Positions 44,533 through 52,916 of a stretch of DNA of 64,000 nucleotides are shown here, piece by piece; position 1 is the first letter of the stretch; each line of letters begins with the position of its first letter. This stretch comes from PHAA01 sp963665865 (GTDB taxonomy: Bacteria > Bacillota > Syntrophomonadia > Syntrophomonadales > Syntrophomonadaceae). A program made the translations under genes and the position numbers. The stretch spans positions 3,534,001 through 3,598,000 of the forward strand of contig CAXXWF010000001.1 of NCBI GenBank assembly GCA_963665865.2, read 5' to 3'. The notes beneath the pieces are model-generated. The model ran no database searches, was not told the DNA's origin, and worked only from the letters and a program-made list of their open reading frames with translations.

Positions 44533-44750
44533 GCGATGAAAGGGAATAGTAAGATCCGCGACTATTATAGAGAGCTGGTGGGCGGTGCGAACCAGTATAG
44601 TCAGGTTTTGAATCCACCCTGGAGGTTGACTGTAAAAGCAGTCACGGCGGTTCCGTTATAACCATAAAGTGGGCGCGCAAGCGTCAACAAGGGTGGCAAC
44701 GCGGGAATAACCTCTCGTCCCTAGCCGGGACGAGGGGTTTTTATTTTTAT
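44533..44750 (+). promoter_or_regulatory. T-box riboswitch, probably serine-specific
   Basis: The leader has the stem I signature AGAGAGCTGG...GGTGCGAACCAG closed by GACTAT/ATAGTC, the T-box sequence AAGGGTGGCAACGCGGG (44689-44705) and a terminator CTCGTCCC-TAGCC-GGGACGAG followed by a T run (to about 44747). The candidate specifier is TCC at 44613-44615, followed by the usual A, which is a serine codon. Uncharged tRNA-Ser would favour antitermination and turn on the serine operon downstream. Confidence 0.93.
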
Positions 44751-44769
44751 AAGGGGGGCAGTCTATACA

Positions 44770-45939
44770 ATGAAAGGCGCACCGTATCTATTGATTCCTG
44801 GACCTACGCCCATACCACTCCGAGTGGCCCGGGCTATGGATCGACCTATGATAAATCACCGGGGACCTGAATTTAGAAACATTATTGAAGAAGTGATTGA
44901 TGGGGTAAAAAAGATTTACCGAACCAATGAGCATCTCTTGATTTATCCGGCTTCAGGAACGGGAGGATTGGAAGCGGCCGTTTCCAACTTCATATGCCCC
45001 GGAGATAAGGTCCTGGCTATTTCAATAGGTGTTTTTGGGGATCGCTTTGCTGAAATCGCTGCTAAATTTGGTGCTAAGGTTGAGAAGATGGATTTTGCCT
45101 GGGGAAGCGGAGCCGATCCAGAGCAGGTTAAGGCTCGGATAGATCAGGATAAAAACGGGGAAATTAAAGCCGTGTTGGTAACTCATAACGAAACATCAAC
45201 CGGGGCTTTTAATGACATTAAAAGTATCCGCCAAGCCATGGGGGATCATCCCGCACTGTTTATGGTGGATGCGGTGAGTGGATTAGCGGCCATAGATTTA
45301 AGGATGGATGAATGGGGATTGGATGTGGTAGTCAGTGGGTCCCAAAAAGCATTTATGATTCCACCGGGTTTGAGTTTTTTGGCTTTCAACAAAAAAGCGC
45401 TGCAGGTCCAAGAAAAAAATCCTAACAGCAGATATTACTGGGATGTAGGTATGGGATTGGAATATCAGAAAAAAGGACAGACCGCCTTTACCCCGCCTAT
45501 TTCTCTTTATTATGGCCTGCAGGAGGCCTTAAGAATGATGCTGGAAGAGGGGCTCCAAAACATACTAATTCGTCACGCCAATTACCGGGATATGGTACGG
45601 GCCAGCGTGCGAGCAATGGGATTAGAGTTATTTACGGAGGATAGATTTGCTTCAAATGCGGTTACTTCGATTCGAGCACCCAAGGAGATCGGTGCTAATC
45701 AGATTCGTAAATATATGCTGGAAGAGTATAACACGATTTTAGCGGGTGGACAGCAAAACCTGGATGATGTGATTTTTCGATTGGGGCACCTGGGTTATAT
45801 AAGAGAATTAGATTTAGTGTCAGTATTGGCGGCGCTGGAGCTGACTCTGGTAAAATTCAACCATAAAGTGGAACTAGGGGCAGGGTTAAAAAAAGCGCAG
45901 GAATTTTTATTAAAAACACACAGCGCGCAAGTGGATTAA
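44770..45939 (+). CDS. Class V aminotransferase (serine-pyruvate/alanine-glyoxylate type)
   Basis: 389 residues. PLP enzyme with PGPTPIPLRV (about 10-19), NHRGPEFRNI (about 29-38), ASGTGGLEAA (about 61-70) and PLP lysine in SGSQKAFMIPPG near 193. It lies directly behind a serine T-box and before serA and serS. In this context it probably acts as the transaminase of serine biosynthesis or a serine/glyoxylate transaminase; no serC or serB is seen. Confidence 0.9.
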   Translation: MKGAPYLLIPGPTPIPLRVARAMDRPMINHRGPEFRNIIEEVIDGVKKIYRTNEHLLIYPASGTGGLEAAVSNFICPGDKVLAISIGVFGDRFAEIAAKFGAKVEKMDFAWGSGADPEQVKARIDQDKNGEIKAVLVTHNETSTGAFNDIKSIRQAMGDHPALFMVDAVSGLAAIDLRMDEWGLDVVVSGSQKAFMIPPGLSFLAFNKKALQVQEKNPNSRYYWDVGMGLEYQKKGQTAFTPPISLYYGLQEALRMMLEEGLQNILIRHANYRDMVRASVRAMGLELFTEDRFASNAVTSIRAPKEIGANQIRKYMLEEYNTILAGGQQNLDDVIFRLGHLGYIRELDLVSVLAALELTLVKFNHKVELGAGLKKAQEFLLKTHSAQVD

Positions 45940-45955
45940 GAAGGAGGACGGACAC

Positions 45956-47548
45956 ATGGAAAGGAAAAAAGTAATAGTAACCGAGAGTATAGCGGAAGAA
46001 GGTTTAAAATTACTCAGGAACGAGCTGGAGGTTGATTTTCGCAATGGAATATCTCGGGCGGAACTATTGGAGATTATAGATCAGTATGATGCATTAATCG
46101 TAAGAAGCGTTACGAAAGTGAACGAAGAGTTGATCAAGAGGGGAACCAAACTTAAAGTGGTCGGGCGGGCTGGCAATGGAGTGGACAATATTGATGTTGA
46201 TGTCTGCACCCGTTACGGTATTATTGTGGCCAACACACCTGACAGCAATACGATATCTGCCGCAGAACAGACCATCAGCCTCTTGTTGTCTTCAGTCAGA
46301 AATACCGCCTGGGCGAGTGATGTGCTCAAAGGTGGCACCTGGGATAGGTCGCCCTTCCGGGGAACTGAGCTTTATGGCAAGACGGTTGGAATTGTCGGAC
46401 TGGGCAGAATCGGGTCCATGGTAGCGACTCGCTTAAAATCGTTCAATATGACAGTAATAGCCTATGATCCTTATATAGCCGGAGAACGCTTTGAACGCTT
46501 TGGTGCTGAAAGAAAAGCTACCCTGGAAGAACTGGTAAAGGAAGCTGATATTATCACAGTGCATACTCCCAGAAATGAGGAGACGATGCATATGATAAAT
46601 GAGCAGATTCTTAATCTGGCTAAAGTAGGGGTTCGGGTAGTTAATTGTGCTCGTGGCGGAATTATAGAGGAAGCCGCGCTGTTAAAGGGACTGGAGAGCG
46701 GAAAGGTAGCCAGTGCTGGGTTAGATGTTTATGAAAAAGAACCGGCTGAAAATAATCCGCTGTTTAAATTTTCCAATGTAGTTTGCACACCTCACCTGGG
46801 TGCCGATACTTTCGAAGCTCAGAAGCGGGTAGGGGAAAATATTGCCGAGCAAGTAATTAAAGCCCTGCAGGGAGGCCTCGTTCCCAATGTTGTGAATCTA
46901 CCGACATTATTGGGCGAAGAATTGGATTACCTGCGCCCCTATATTACCTTAGCGGAAAAGATGGGCAATATTTACTATCAGGTAGCTAAATCCCCGATCA
47001 GCAGAGTGGAAATTACCTATAGCGGACCGATAACGATAAACGAGACAGAAATGCTAACCATCGGGTTTCTGAAGGGGCTTTTGGAACCAGTGTTATGGGA
47101 AAAGGTTAATTACGTGAATGCCCGGCTGATGGCCGAAGACCGTGGCATAAAGCTTTATGAAACCAAAGAGGAGCAGAGTCCCAAAAGATATAAAAATCTA
47201 ATTTCAATCAAGATATTTAACCATGATCACCAAATGGAGATAGCAGGAACGCTGTCCCGGGCAAGAAACCCGCTGCTGGTCGAAATAAACGGCTATGAAA
47301 CCGAGACTACACTAGATGGCTATGTTTTAATCGTAGAGAATGAAGATCGGCCGCGGATTATAGGACCATTTGCGACTGCACTGGGCGATGCCGGGGTTAA
47401 TATTGCAGGGATGAAGGTAGCTCGGCATGACAAAGGGGAAAAAGCTATTATGCTGGTCAATGTTGACAACAAGGTTGAAGATGAAGTTCTAGATCGTTTA
47501 AAAGCGTTGGAAGGAATTCTGGGGCGTCCTATACTGCTGCATTTTTAG
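45956..47548 (+). CDS. serA: D-3-phosphoglycerate dehydrogenase
   Basis: 530 residues, the long form with intervening (ASB) and ACT domains. NAD motif VGIVGLGRIGSMVA (about 144-157), catalytic Arg in NCARGGII near 233 and His280 in CTPHLGADT. The C-terminal ACT domain (about 455-530) usually gives serine feedback. First step of serine synthesis. It lies 17 bp after the aminotransferase in the T-box operon. Confidence 0.96.
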   Translation: MERKKVIVTESIAEEGLKLLRNELEVDFRNGISRAELLEIIDQYDALIVRSVTKVNEELIKRGTKLKVVGRAGNGVDNIDVDVCTRYGIIVANTPDSNTISAAEQTISLLLSSVRNTAWASDVLKGGTWDRSPFRGTELYGKTVGIVGLGRIGSMVATRLKSFNMTVIAYDPYIAGERFERFGAERKATLEELVKEADIITVHTPRNEETMHMINEQILNLAKVGVRVVNCARGGIIEEAALLKGLESGKVASAGLDVYEKEPAENNPLFKFSNVVCTPHLGADTFEAQKRVGENIAEQVIKALQGGLVPNVVNLPTLLGEELDYLRPYITLAEKMGNIYYQVAKSPISRVEITYSGPITINETEMLTIGFLKGLLEPVLWEKVNYVNARLMAEDRGIKLYETKEEQSPKRYKNLISIKIFNHDHQMEIAGTLSRARNPLLVEINGYETETTLDGYVLIVENEDRPRIIGPFATALGDAGVNIAGMKVARHDKGEKAIMLVNVDNKVEDEVLDRLKALEGILGRPILLHF

Positions 47549-47682
47549 GTTAAATAGACGCGGATGACGCGGACCAATATGACTAACGCGGACGTTTCTA
47601 AGAATAGAGTTGCGATTTAGGTTGCCGTGTACGAGCATAGCCTATGACCATTAGCCTTTTCAAGAGAGGAGGAGGAACTCAG

Positions 47683-48957
47683 ATGTTAGATGCTAAAATG
47701 ATCCGAGCCAATCCAGAGATGGTTGAAGCCGCCTTACAGAATAGAAATCTGCCGGGAGCCCTGCAAAATTTTCTTAAACTAGATGAGCAGAGGCGCAATA
47801 TTCTCGGGCAGGTTGAGGAAATCAAGCAATTCCGCAATCAAGCTTCCCAGGAAGTAGGCAGGTTGAAAAAACAAGGGCAAGAAGCAGTCGAATTGATGGA
47901 GAAAGTACGGCAGGTAGGATTGGAAATTAAAGAACTGGATGAACGCCTGAAACAAGTAGAATCCAGCCTGGATAAGATCCTGCTTAATATCCCCAATATC
48001 CCACATGAATCAGTACCGATTGGAATTGACGAGAAGAGCAATTTGGAAATGAGGCATTGGGGGGAGCCGAGGATGTTTAACTTTGAACCCTTGGCTCATT
48101 GGGACATAGGCCCTAATCTTGATATATTGGATTTTGAGAGGGCTGCCAAGTTGTCGGGAGCACGCTTCACTGTTTACAAAGGCTGGGGAGCCCAGCTGGA
48201 AAGAGCGGTTATCAACTTTTTCCTGGATATTCATACCGGTCAACACGGATATCAAGAAATTTTCCCGCCCTTTATGGTAACGGGCGACTGTATGCTGGGA
48301 ACGGGACAACTGCCTAAATTTGCGGAAGACATGTTTAAAATAGAGGGACGGGACATGTATATGGTGCCTACCGCTGAAGTGCCACTGACCAATCTCTATC
48401 GGGAGGAGATTCTGGAAGAAAGAGATCTGCCCAAACATATGACCGCTTATACCGCTTGTTTCAGAGCGGAGGCGGGCTCCGGCGGCAGAGACACCCGGGG
48501 CATTATTCGCCAACATCAATTTAATAAGGTTGAAATGGTGAAAATAGTGACGGCGGATAGTTCTTACGAAGAACTGGAAAAGCTTACGCATGATGCCGAG
48601 GACGTTCTGCAATTATTGGGTCTGCCTTACCGGGTGGTGCTGCTCAGTTCAGGGGATATGGGATTTTCCGCAGCTAAGACCTATGATCTGGAGGTCTGGA
48701 TGCCCAGCTATAATGACTACAAAGAAATATCTTCCTGCTCCAATTGCGAGGATTTTCAGGCGCGTAGAGCAAATATTAGGTACCGTCCTGCTTCCAAAGA
48801 AAAGATACGGTTTGTTCATACCTTGAACGGATCGGGAGTAGCGGTCGGTAGGACCGTGGCCGCCATTCTGGAAAATTATCAACAGGAGGACGGGTCGGTG
48901 CTTATTCCTGAGGTTTTAAAGCCCTATATGGGCGGCCTGGCCAAGATAGAAAAATGA
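47683..48957 (+). CDS. serS: Serine-tRNA ligase
   Basis: 424 residues. N-terminal coiled-coil arm (about 25-100) that recognises the long variable arm of tRNA-Ser, then class II motif 2 FRAEAGSGGRDTRGIIRQHQF and motif 3 GSGVAVGRTVAAILENYQ. I start at 47683 (MLDAKMIRAN), preceded by GAGGAGGAGG; the ORF extends 13 codons further without support. It charges the tRNA-Ser and tRNA-Sec genes found in this window. Confidence 0.96.
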   Translation: MLDAKMIRANPEMVEAALQNRNLPGALQNFLKLDEQRRNILGQVEEIKQFRNQASQEVGRLKKQGQEAVELMEKVRQVGLEIKELDERLKQVESSLDKILLNIPNIPHESVPIGIDEKSNLEMRHWGEPRMFNFEPLAHWDIGPNLDILDFERAAKLSGARFTVYKGWGAQLERAVINFFLDIHTGQHGYQEIFPPFMVTGDCMLGTGQLPKFAEDMFKIEGRDMYMVPTAEVPLTNLYREEILEERDLPKHMTAYTACFRAEAGSGGRDTRGIIRQHQFNKVEMVKIVTADSSYEELEKLTHDAEDVLQLLGLPYRVVLLSSGDMGFSAAKTYDLEVWMPSYNDYKEISSCSNCEDFQARRANIRYRPASKEKIRFVHTLNGSGVAVGRTVAAILENYQQEDGSVLIPEVLKPYMGGLAKIEK

Positions 48958-48977
48958 GGTCAGAGGCCCCCGGATTA

Positions 48978-49007
48978 TTGACAAAAACTAGGGGCCTATG
49001 CTATACT
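48978..49007 (+). promoter_or_regulatory. Promoter of the tRNA cluster
   Basis: TTGACA (48978-48983) and TATACT (49002-49007) with 18-bp spacing, about 37 bp before the first tRNA-Ser. A GGCCCC/GGGGCC hairpin overlaps it and may end serS transcription. Confidence 0.65.
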
Positions 49008-49043
49008 TGCTGTTGCACTGACTAAACCAGTGTCCTTCTGTGT

Positions 49044-49133
49044 GGAGGGGTGTCCGAGCGGTTGAAGGAGGCGGTCTTGAAAACCGTTGAACCTTTGCGG
49101 GTTCCGTGGGTTCGAATCCCACCTCCTCCGCCA
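49044..49133 (+). tRNA. tRNA-Ser (anticodon TGA)
   Basis: 90 nt with long variable arm. Acceptor GGAGGGG...CTCCTCC, anticodon loop CTTGAAA, T arm GTGGGTTCGAATCCCAC, encoded CCA. Reads UCA and related codons. Confidence 0.97.
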
Positions 49134-49141
49134 AACAACGT

Positions 49142-49235
49142 GGAGAGATGGCCGAGTCGGCTGAAGGCGCTCGCCTGCTAAGCGAGTATACGGCTAATAC
49201 CTGTATCGAGGGTTCGAATCCCTCTCTCTCCGCCA
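49142..49235 (+). tRNA. tRNA-Ser (anticodon GCT)
   Basis: 94 nt. Acceptor GGAGAGA...TCTCTCC, anticodon loop CTGCTAA, long variable arm, encoded CCA. Reads AGC and AGU. Confidence 0.97.
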
Positions 49236-49268
49236 TATTTTTTTGGGTAAACCTAACCATAGTTATAA

Positions 49269-49345
49269 GCGCCCGTAGCTCAGCTGGATAGAGTGACAGG
49301 CTACGAACCTGGAGGTCGGGGGTTCGAATCCCTCCGGGCGCGCCA
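49269..49345 (+). tRNA. tRNA-Arg (anticodon ACG)
   Basis: 77 nt. Acceptor GCGCCCG...CGGGCGC, anticodon loop CTACGAA, encoded CCA. Wobble A34 would be converted to inosine by TadA, whose gene follows 200 bp downstream. Confidence 0.97.
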
Positions 49346-49364
49346 TTTAAAACCGAATTCTTGT

Positions 49365-49408
49365 ACTAAATGAAGGGAAAACATATGTTTTCCCGTTTTA
49401 GTATTTTT
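49365..49408 (+). terminator. Terminator within the tRNA cluster
   Basis: GGGAAAACATATGTTTTCCC (49375-49394) is a perfect palindrome extended by ACTAAA/TTTAGT, followed by ATTTTT. It would end the first tRNA transcript. Confidence 0.75.
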
Positions 49409-49448
49409 AGTTGGAAGATGGCAAATAAGAACCCATATTAATAATTAT

Positions 49449-49525
49449 GCGCCCGTAGCTCAGGTGGATAGAGCAACGGTTTCCTAAACCGTGTGCCAGG
49501 GGTTCGAGTCCCTTCGGGCGCACCA
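49449..49525 (+). tRNA. tRNA-Arg (anticodon CCT)
   Basis: 77 nt. Acceptor GCGCCCG...CGGGCGC, anticodon loop TTCCTAA, encoded CCA. Reads AGG. Confidence 0.97.
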
Positions 49526-49545
49526 TTTGGCGGTGAATCCCGATT

Positions 49546-50052
49546 ATGAGGGAAGAGTTATATATGCGTATGGCCCTGCAGCTAGCTGAAGAGGCGCTGG
49601 CGGCAGGCGAGATCCCGATAGGTGCAGTAGCCGTTTATGAGGATGAAGTAATTGCGGTTGCGCGGAATGAAAAAGAATTGCAGCAGGATGCAACCGCCCA
49701 CGCTGAAATTCTGGTCATGCAGCGAGCAGCCCAACATCTGCAGAGATGGCGGCTCGAGGGGGTAACCCTTTATTGCACCCTGGAACCTTGTCCAATGTGT
49801 GCCGGAGCTATGGTAAATACCCGTATTAAAAGACTGGTCTACGGCAGTCGAGATGAAAAAGCGGGTGCGGCTGGTTCAGTGATAGATCTGGTGAGATATC
49901 CCGGTTTGAATCATCAGGTTGAGGTCGTAGACGGTGTTTTAAAAGAGGACTGCCGTAGTCTATTAACGAAGTTTTTTGCTGATATGAGGAGAGATGGCCG
50001 AGCTGGTCTAAGAGGCTCGACTCGAAAGCATAATATTGAGGATGGCCCGTAG
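49546..50052 (+). CDS. tadA: tRNA(adenine34) deaminase TadA
   Basis: 168 residues. Zinc deaminase: HAE (His52, Glu54) and EPCPMCAGAM (Cys82, Cys85). It converts A34 to inosine in tRNA-Arg(ACG), which is encoded 200 bp upstream. The family ends near FFADMRR; here about 20 extra residues are encoded by a tRNA-Ser 5'-half remnant (49988-50030) and the following DNA, so the C-terminus has been replaced or extended. No strong ribosome site is visible, only a GGCGGTG 12 bases upstream. Confidence 0.93.
   Translation: MREELYMRMALQLAEEALAAGEIPIGAVAVYEDEVIAVARNEKELQQDATAHAEILVMQRAAQHLQRWRLEGVTLYCTLEPCPMCAGAMVNTRIKRLVYGSRDEKAGAAGSVIDLVRYPGLNHQVEVVDGVLKEDCRSLLTKFFADMRRDGRAGLRGSTRKHNIEDGP
49988..50030 (+). 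pseudogene. tRNA-Ser 5'-half remnant (anticodon CGA region) inside tadA
   Basis: GGAGAGATGGCCGAGCTGG and the following TCTAAGAGGCTCGACTCGAAA match acceptor 5' strand, D arm and anticodon loop of tRNA-Ser(CGA). Variable arm, T arm and acceptor 3' strand are absent. It is read in frame as the C-terminal tail of TadA. A complete tRNA-Ser(CGA) begins 34 bases downstream. Confidence 0.75.
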
Positions 50053-50063
50053 AAATTTAGCAT

Positions 50064-50152
50064 GGAGAAGTAGCGAAGAGGCTGTAACGCGCCGCACTCG
50101 AAATGCGGTTGTCCGCAAGGGCACGTGGGTTCGAATCCCACCTTCTCCGCCA
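50064..50152 (+). tRNA. tRNA-Ser (anticodon CGA)
   Basis: 89 nt. Acceptor GGAGAAG...CTTCTCC, anticodon loop CTCGAAA, long variable arm (TTGTCCGCAAGGGCA), T arm GTGGGTTCGAATCCCAC, encoded CCA. The D arm (AGCGAAGAGGCTGTAACGC) departs from the usual GGCCGAG pattern of the other serine tRNAs here. Reads UCG. Confidence 0.93.
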
Positions 50153-50202
50153 TATTTAATTAGAACATTTAATTGAGTGGATAACATGGATTGGAGATAA
50201 CG

Positions 50203-50231
50203 CTTCCCAATAATTGGGAGGTGCTTTTTTT
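50203..50231 (+). terminator. Terminator after tRNA-Ser(CGA)
   Basis: CTTCCCAA and TTGGGAGG pair around TAA and are followed by a run of seven T. The rest of the 322-bp spacer 50153-50474 is AT-rich and shows no gene. Confidence 0.8.
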
Positions 50232-50474
50232 GCCCAAATACGCTTCAACTCAGGGAGGCTTTTCTGAAGGTACCTGAAGGCGAGGGTTACAAAGAATAGG
50301 ATTACCATACGGATAAATTGATACAATGAGAAAGAGTTTTCAGAAAACATTAAAATAGCTTAAATAACCGCCGATAATATTAAGACAGTGTAGTCTAGGT
50401 TATTAAGTAATTAAATCTAATGATTATAGTGCTACCAATCACTTCCCAACTATGTTAAAGAGAGGTGACCATTA

Positions 50475-51089
50475 ATGGAAAACTACAATAACCTTAATGA
50501 AATTCAGCTAAGTGTGCTATCCGAAATCGGCAACATTGGAGCTGGAAATGCGGCAACCGCGCTTTCTCATATTCTGTCCGATAGGGTCATGATGTCGGTC
50601 CCTGACCTTCAGATAATTGACGTTAACCGTATGACCACAATTCTTGGTGGCCCGGAAAATGAAGTGGCAGGAATTCTGGTTAACATGACTGGTGATGTGG
50701 AGGGCATGATGTTGTTCCTGTTGGAGGAGGAGTTTATATGTTTGCTCATCAATGCCTTGATGTATAAAAACATAAAAAGCTTTGCGGACATATTGGAAAT
50801 AGAAATGTCCGCAATAATGGAAATGGGCAATATATTGGCGGGATCCTATATAAGTGCCATCTCCATGATGACCAACCTGGACATCAGACTGTCTCCGCCC
50901 CAAGTCGCGCTTGATATGGTAGGGGCCATCCTTAGCTATCCGGCTGCATTGTTTGGAAGTATGGGCGACGAACTGCTTTTTATTGAAGAAGATTTCTTAA
51001 GCGGCGAAAATAAAATTAAAAGCCATTTGCTAATAATGCCGGAACCTAAATCCCTCGAGATTATTTTAAAGAGTCTAGGAGTTTCGTAA
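50475..51089 (+). CDS. cheC: Chemotaxis protein CheC (CheY-P phosphatase family)
   Basis: 204 residues. The two phosphatase helices are present: LSEIGNIGAGNAATALSHIL (about 15-34) and IMEMGNILAGSYISAIS (about 114-130), each with the E-x2-N pattern. CheC dephosphorylates CheY-P and is stimulated by CheD. It overlaps cheD by one base. No other chemotaxis or flagellar gene lies in the window. Confidence 0.93.
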   Translation: MENYNNLNEIQLSVLSEIGNIGAGNAATALSHILSDRVMMSVPDLQIIDVNRMTTILGGPENEVAGILVNMTGDVEGMMLFLLEEEFICLLINALMYKNIKSFADILEIEMSAIMEMGNILAGSYISAISMMTNLDIRLSPPQVALDMVGAILSYPAALFGSMGDELLFIEEDFLSGENKIKSHLLIMPEPKSLEIILKSLGVS

Positions 51090-51562
51090 TGGGGAAGTTG
51101 GTAGTTGTCGGAATTTCCGACCAACAGATTGTCAGGCCGCCGGATACCCTCATTACATATGCGCTGGGTTCCTGTGTGGGCATATGCCTTTACGATAATT
51201 TGCGGCGCATAGCTGGACTAGCACACATTTTGCTGCCGGAAGCTTTCGGAGAGGCAGGCGGCAATAATATTTATAAGTTTGCGGATACAGCTATAGAAGA
51301 GCTGATCAGGTCAATGGGAAAACGGGGGTGTGTACGTTTGCATTTGACAGCGAAGATTGCTGGCGGCGCAAATATGTTTGCTGGCAATGGAATAAGTATT
51401 GGCGACCGAAATGTCGAAACCGTCAAAAAGGAACTGCAGAGGCTTAGAATTAGATTGGTGGCCGAGGATACCGGAGCCAACTATGGTAGGACGGCCTTAT
51501 TTAATCCAGAGGATGGGTCGTTGACCGTAAAAACCGCTGGTAAAGGTAATAGGGTGCTGTAA
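51089..51562 (+). CDS. cheD: Chemoreceptor glutamine deamidase CheD
   Basis: 157 residues. Cys29 in LGSCVGICLYD and His46 in AGLAHILLPE form the catalytic pair. CheD deamidates receptor glutamines and partners with CheC. The stop of cheC and start of cheD share TAATG. Confidence 0.94.
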   Translation: MGKLVVVGISDQQIVRPPDTLITYALGSCVGICLYDNLRRIAGLAHILLPEAFGEAGGNNIYKFADTAIEELIRSMGKRGCVRLHLTAKIAGGANMFAGNGISIGDRNVETVKKELQRLRIRLVAEDTGANYGRTALFNPEDGSLTVKTAGKGNRVL

Positions 51563-51665
51563 AGCATGGGCTAGACCATGCATTAGATACTTGCGTCTGG
51601 TCAACTAATAGGGTAAAATACTAAAGTCACATTAGTGAATTATAGGAAAACTAAATACGTATTAT

Positions 51666-51759
51666 GGAGAGGTGGCTGAGTTCGGCTGAAGGCGCTCGAT
51701 TGGAAATCGAGTAGACGGCTAAAACTGTCTCGCGGGTTCGAATCCCGCCCTCTCCGCCA
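51666..51759 (+). tRNA. tRNA-Ser (anticodon GGA)
   Basis: 94 nt. Acceptor GGAGAGG...CCTCTCC, anticodon loop TTGGAAA, long variable arm, T arm GCGGGTTCGAATCCCGC, encoded CCA. It reads UCC and UCU and would be the tRNA sensed by the UCC-type T-box at 44.5 kb. Accessory DNA begins right after it. Confidence 0.97.
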
Positions 51760-51770
51760 TAGTGCATTAC

Positions 51771-51809
51771 ACCGGCTTTCTAGAGATTTAGATAAGCCGG
51801 TTTTATTTT
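51771..51809 (+). terminator. Terminator of tRNA-Ser(GGA)
   Basis: ACCGGCTT (51771-51778) pairs with AAGCCGGT (51794-51801), followed by TTTATTTTG. Confidence 0.82.
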
Positions 51810-51830
51810 GTGAATCGCCTCGGAGAGAAA

Positions 51831-51856
51831 TTTACTGCCGTTTTTACTGCCGTTTT
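51831..51856. repeat. Tandem TTTACTGCCG repeat beside tRNA-Ser
   Basis: TTTACTGCCGTT occurs twice in tandem (second copy with two extra T). It lies 72 bp after the tRNA-Ser end, at the junction of core and accessory DNA, so it may belong to the attachment region of an element. No matching copy was seen elsewhere in the window. Confidence 0.35.
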
Positions 51857-51948
51857 GATCTACAATAAGTCCTAGGTGCAGATACTCTACGCTACAGAGT
51901 ATGATACACTACTAATATGGATAATTATGTATAAGGGAAGTAGATGTA

Positions 51949-52764
51949 ATGAAAGACAAGTGGTTGGTTTTTTGCGAAGAAGCTGGAGATAAAGAATTGA
52001 TGTTAAAGCAGGGGTCATCTAGTTTTTATATAGTAACTTCAATACTGATAAAACAAGAAGATGAGCAATCCTTTATTGATGCTATTGAAGATCTTAAGAA
52101 TAAAATTCTAGGAATGAAGGGGCCTTTAGAGTGGAAACACCTGTATGGCACAAAAAAGAGGAATGACAAATTATTAGGACGTTTCCTAAAAAAAATTGGG
52201 GAGGAATCACCACATTTTCTGGTATCAAATGTCATCTGTAATAAACGAGAAACAACGGGACCAGGATTAATAGATAAAAATACGTTTATGAATTACTTAT
52301 ATGGCTTAATGTTCAAAAGGATAAGCTGGTTTCTTGGACATACAAATTCGACAGCAAGACTAATAATAGATAGAAACACGGATAAATTGGCACAGACTTC
52401 ACTACACCACTACATATCATTGATTTCAAGGGGCCAGACAGGACAACCACCAAGGCATTCAAAGCCTAGCTGGATTAATCCTGAGGATCACCCTATTTTA
52501 GGTTTAGCTGATTTTGTTAGCGGAATATCATTACGTTCGCTTGATAACTACCTTAAAAATTCTCATGCTATTTGCAACCCATGCCTAACAAAACGAAACA
52601 ATTGCATTTATCGATGTACACGAAGTAATTATGAATATCAGGCAAGTTATCGATATATCGCGGATTGGAATTATGACCAATTACCTAGTTGGAATTGGAG
52701 AGGGCTATTATATCACCCCTTTGAGTATAAAGATGATTACAAAAACCTATTTCAACCTAGATAA
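51949..52764 (+). CDS. DUF3800 domain protein
   Basis: 271 residues. The N-terminal acidic motif (FCEEAGD, usually DESG) and the C-terminal HPILGLADFVSGISLR (about 183-198, usually LQxADxxA) match DUF3800, a family with acidic residues in a nuclease-like arrangement and no settled function. It is common in mobile and defence-rich DNA. It is followed by two structured repeats; DUF3800 genes are known to lie near candidate structured RNAs. Confidence 0.82.
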   Translation: MKDKWLVFCEEAGDKELMLKQGSSSFYIVTSILIKQEDEQSFIDAIEDLKNKILGMKGPLEWKHLYGTKKRNDKLLGRFLKKIGEESPHFLVSNVICNKRETTGPGLIDKNTFMNYLYGLMFKRISWFLGHTNSTARLIIDRNTDKLAQTSLHHYISLISRGQTGQPPRHSKPSWINPEDHPILGLADFVSGISLRSLDNYLKNSHAICNPCLTKRNNCIYRCTRSNYEYQASYRYIADWNYDQLPSWNWRGLLYHPFEYKDDYKNLFQPR

Positions 52765-52795
52765 TAAAAAAAGCAGCTTAATAGCTGCTCTTGTT
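52764..52795. terminator. Bidirectional terminator between DUF3800 and the structured repeats
   Basis: AGCAGCT (52772-52778) and AGCTGCT (52783-52789) pair around TAAT. On the minus strand the stem is followed by seven U; on the plus strand by CTTGTTTT. The better U run is for transcription coming from the repeats. Confidence 0.75.
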
Positions 52796-52800
52796 TTCAT

Positions 52801-52869
52801 GGCGGGAGGATCCCACACTTCAAAAGTGTTGCCGTATACGCGAGCTTAAGCTCTATACGACCTACCGCC
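52801..52869. ncRNA. Structured element 1 beside DUF3800 (candidate RNA)
   Basis: GGCGG (52801-52805) pairs with CCGCC (52865-52869), and after a mismatch AGG pairs with CCT. Inside are a variable hairpin ACACTT-CAA-AAGTGT and a 33-nt core at 52831-52863 containing CGTATA...TATACG around the palindrome GAGCTTAAGCTC. The core is identical in element 2. The strand is undecided; a U-rich terminator on the minus strand favours minus. Confidence 0.6.
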
Positions 52870-52916
52870 TAGTAAGGTTATTATAACCCAATTAAAGATC
52901 ACAGTCAATAAATATA

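Noticed and set aside
48010..48612. 200-codon minus-strand ORF antisense to serS
   Set aside because: A shadow of the conserved serS catalytic region.
49988..50060. A functional fifth tRNA-Ser
   Set aside because: Only the 5' half is present; variable arm, T arm and 3' acceptor strand are missing.
52801..52869. Element 1 as a tRNA-Leu (CAA in a 7-nt loop)
   Set aside because: There is no T arm (GTTCRA), no matching D arm, and only 5 bp of acceptor-like stem.
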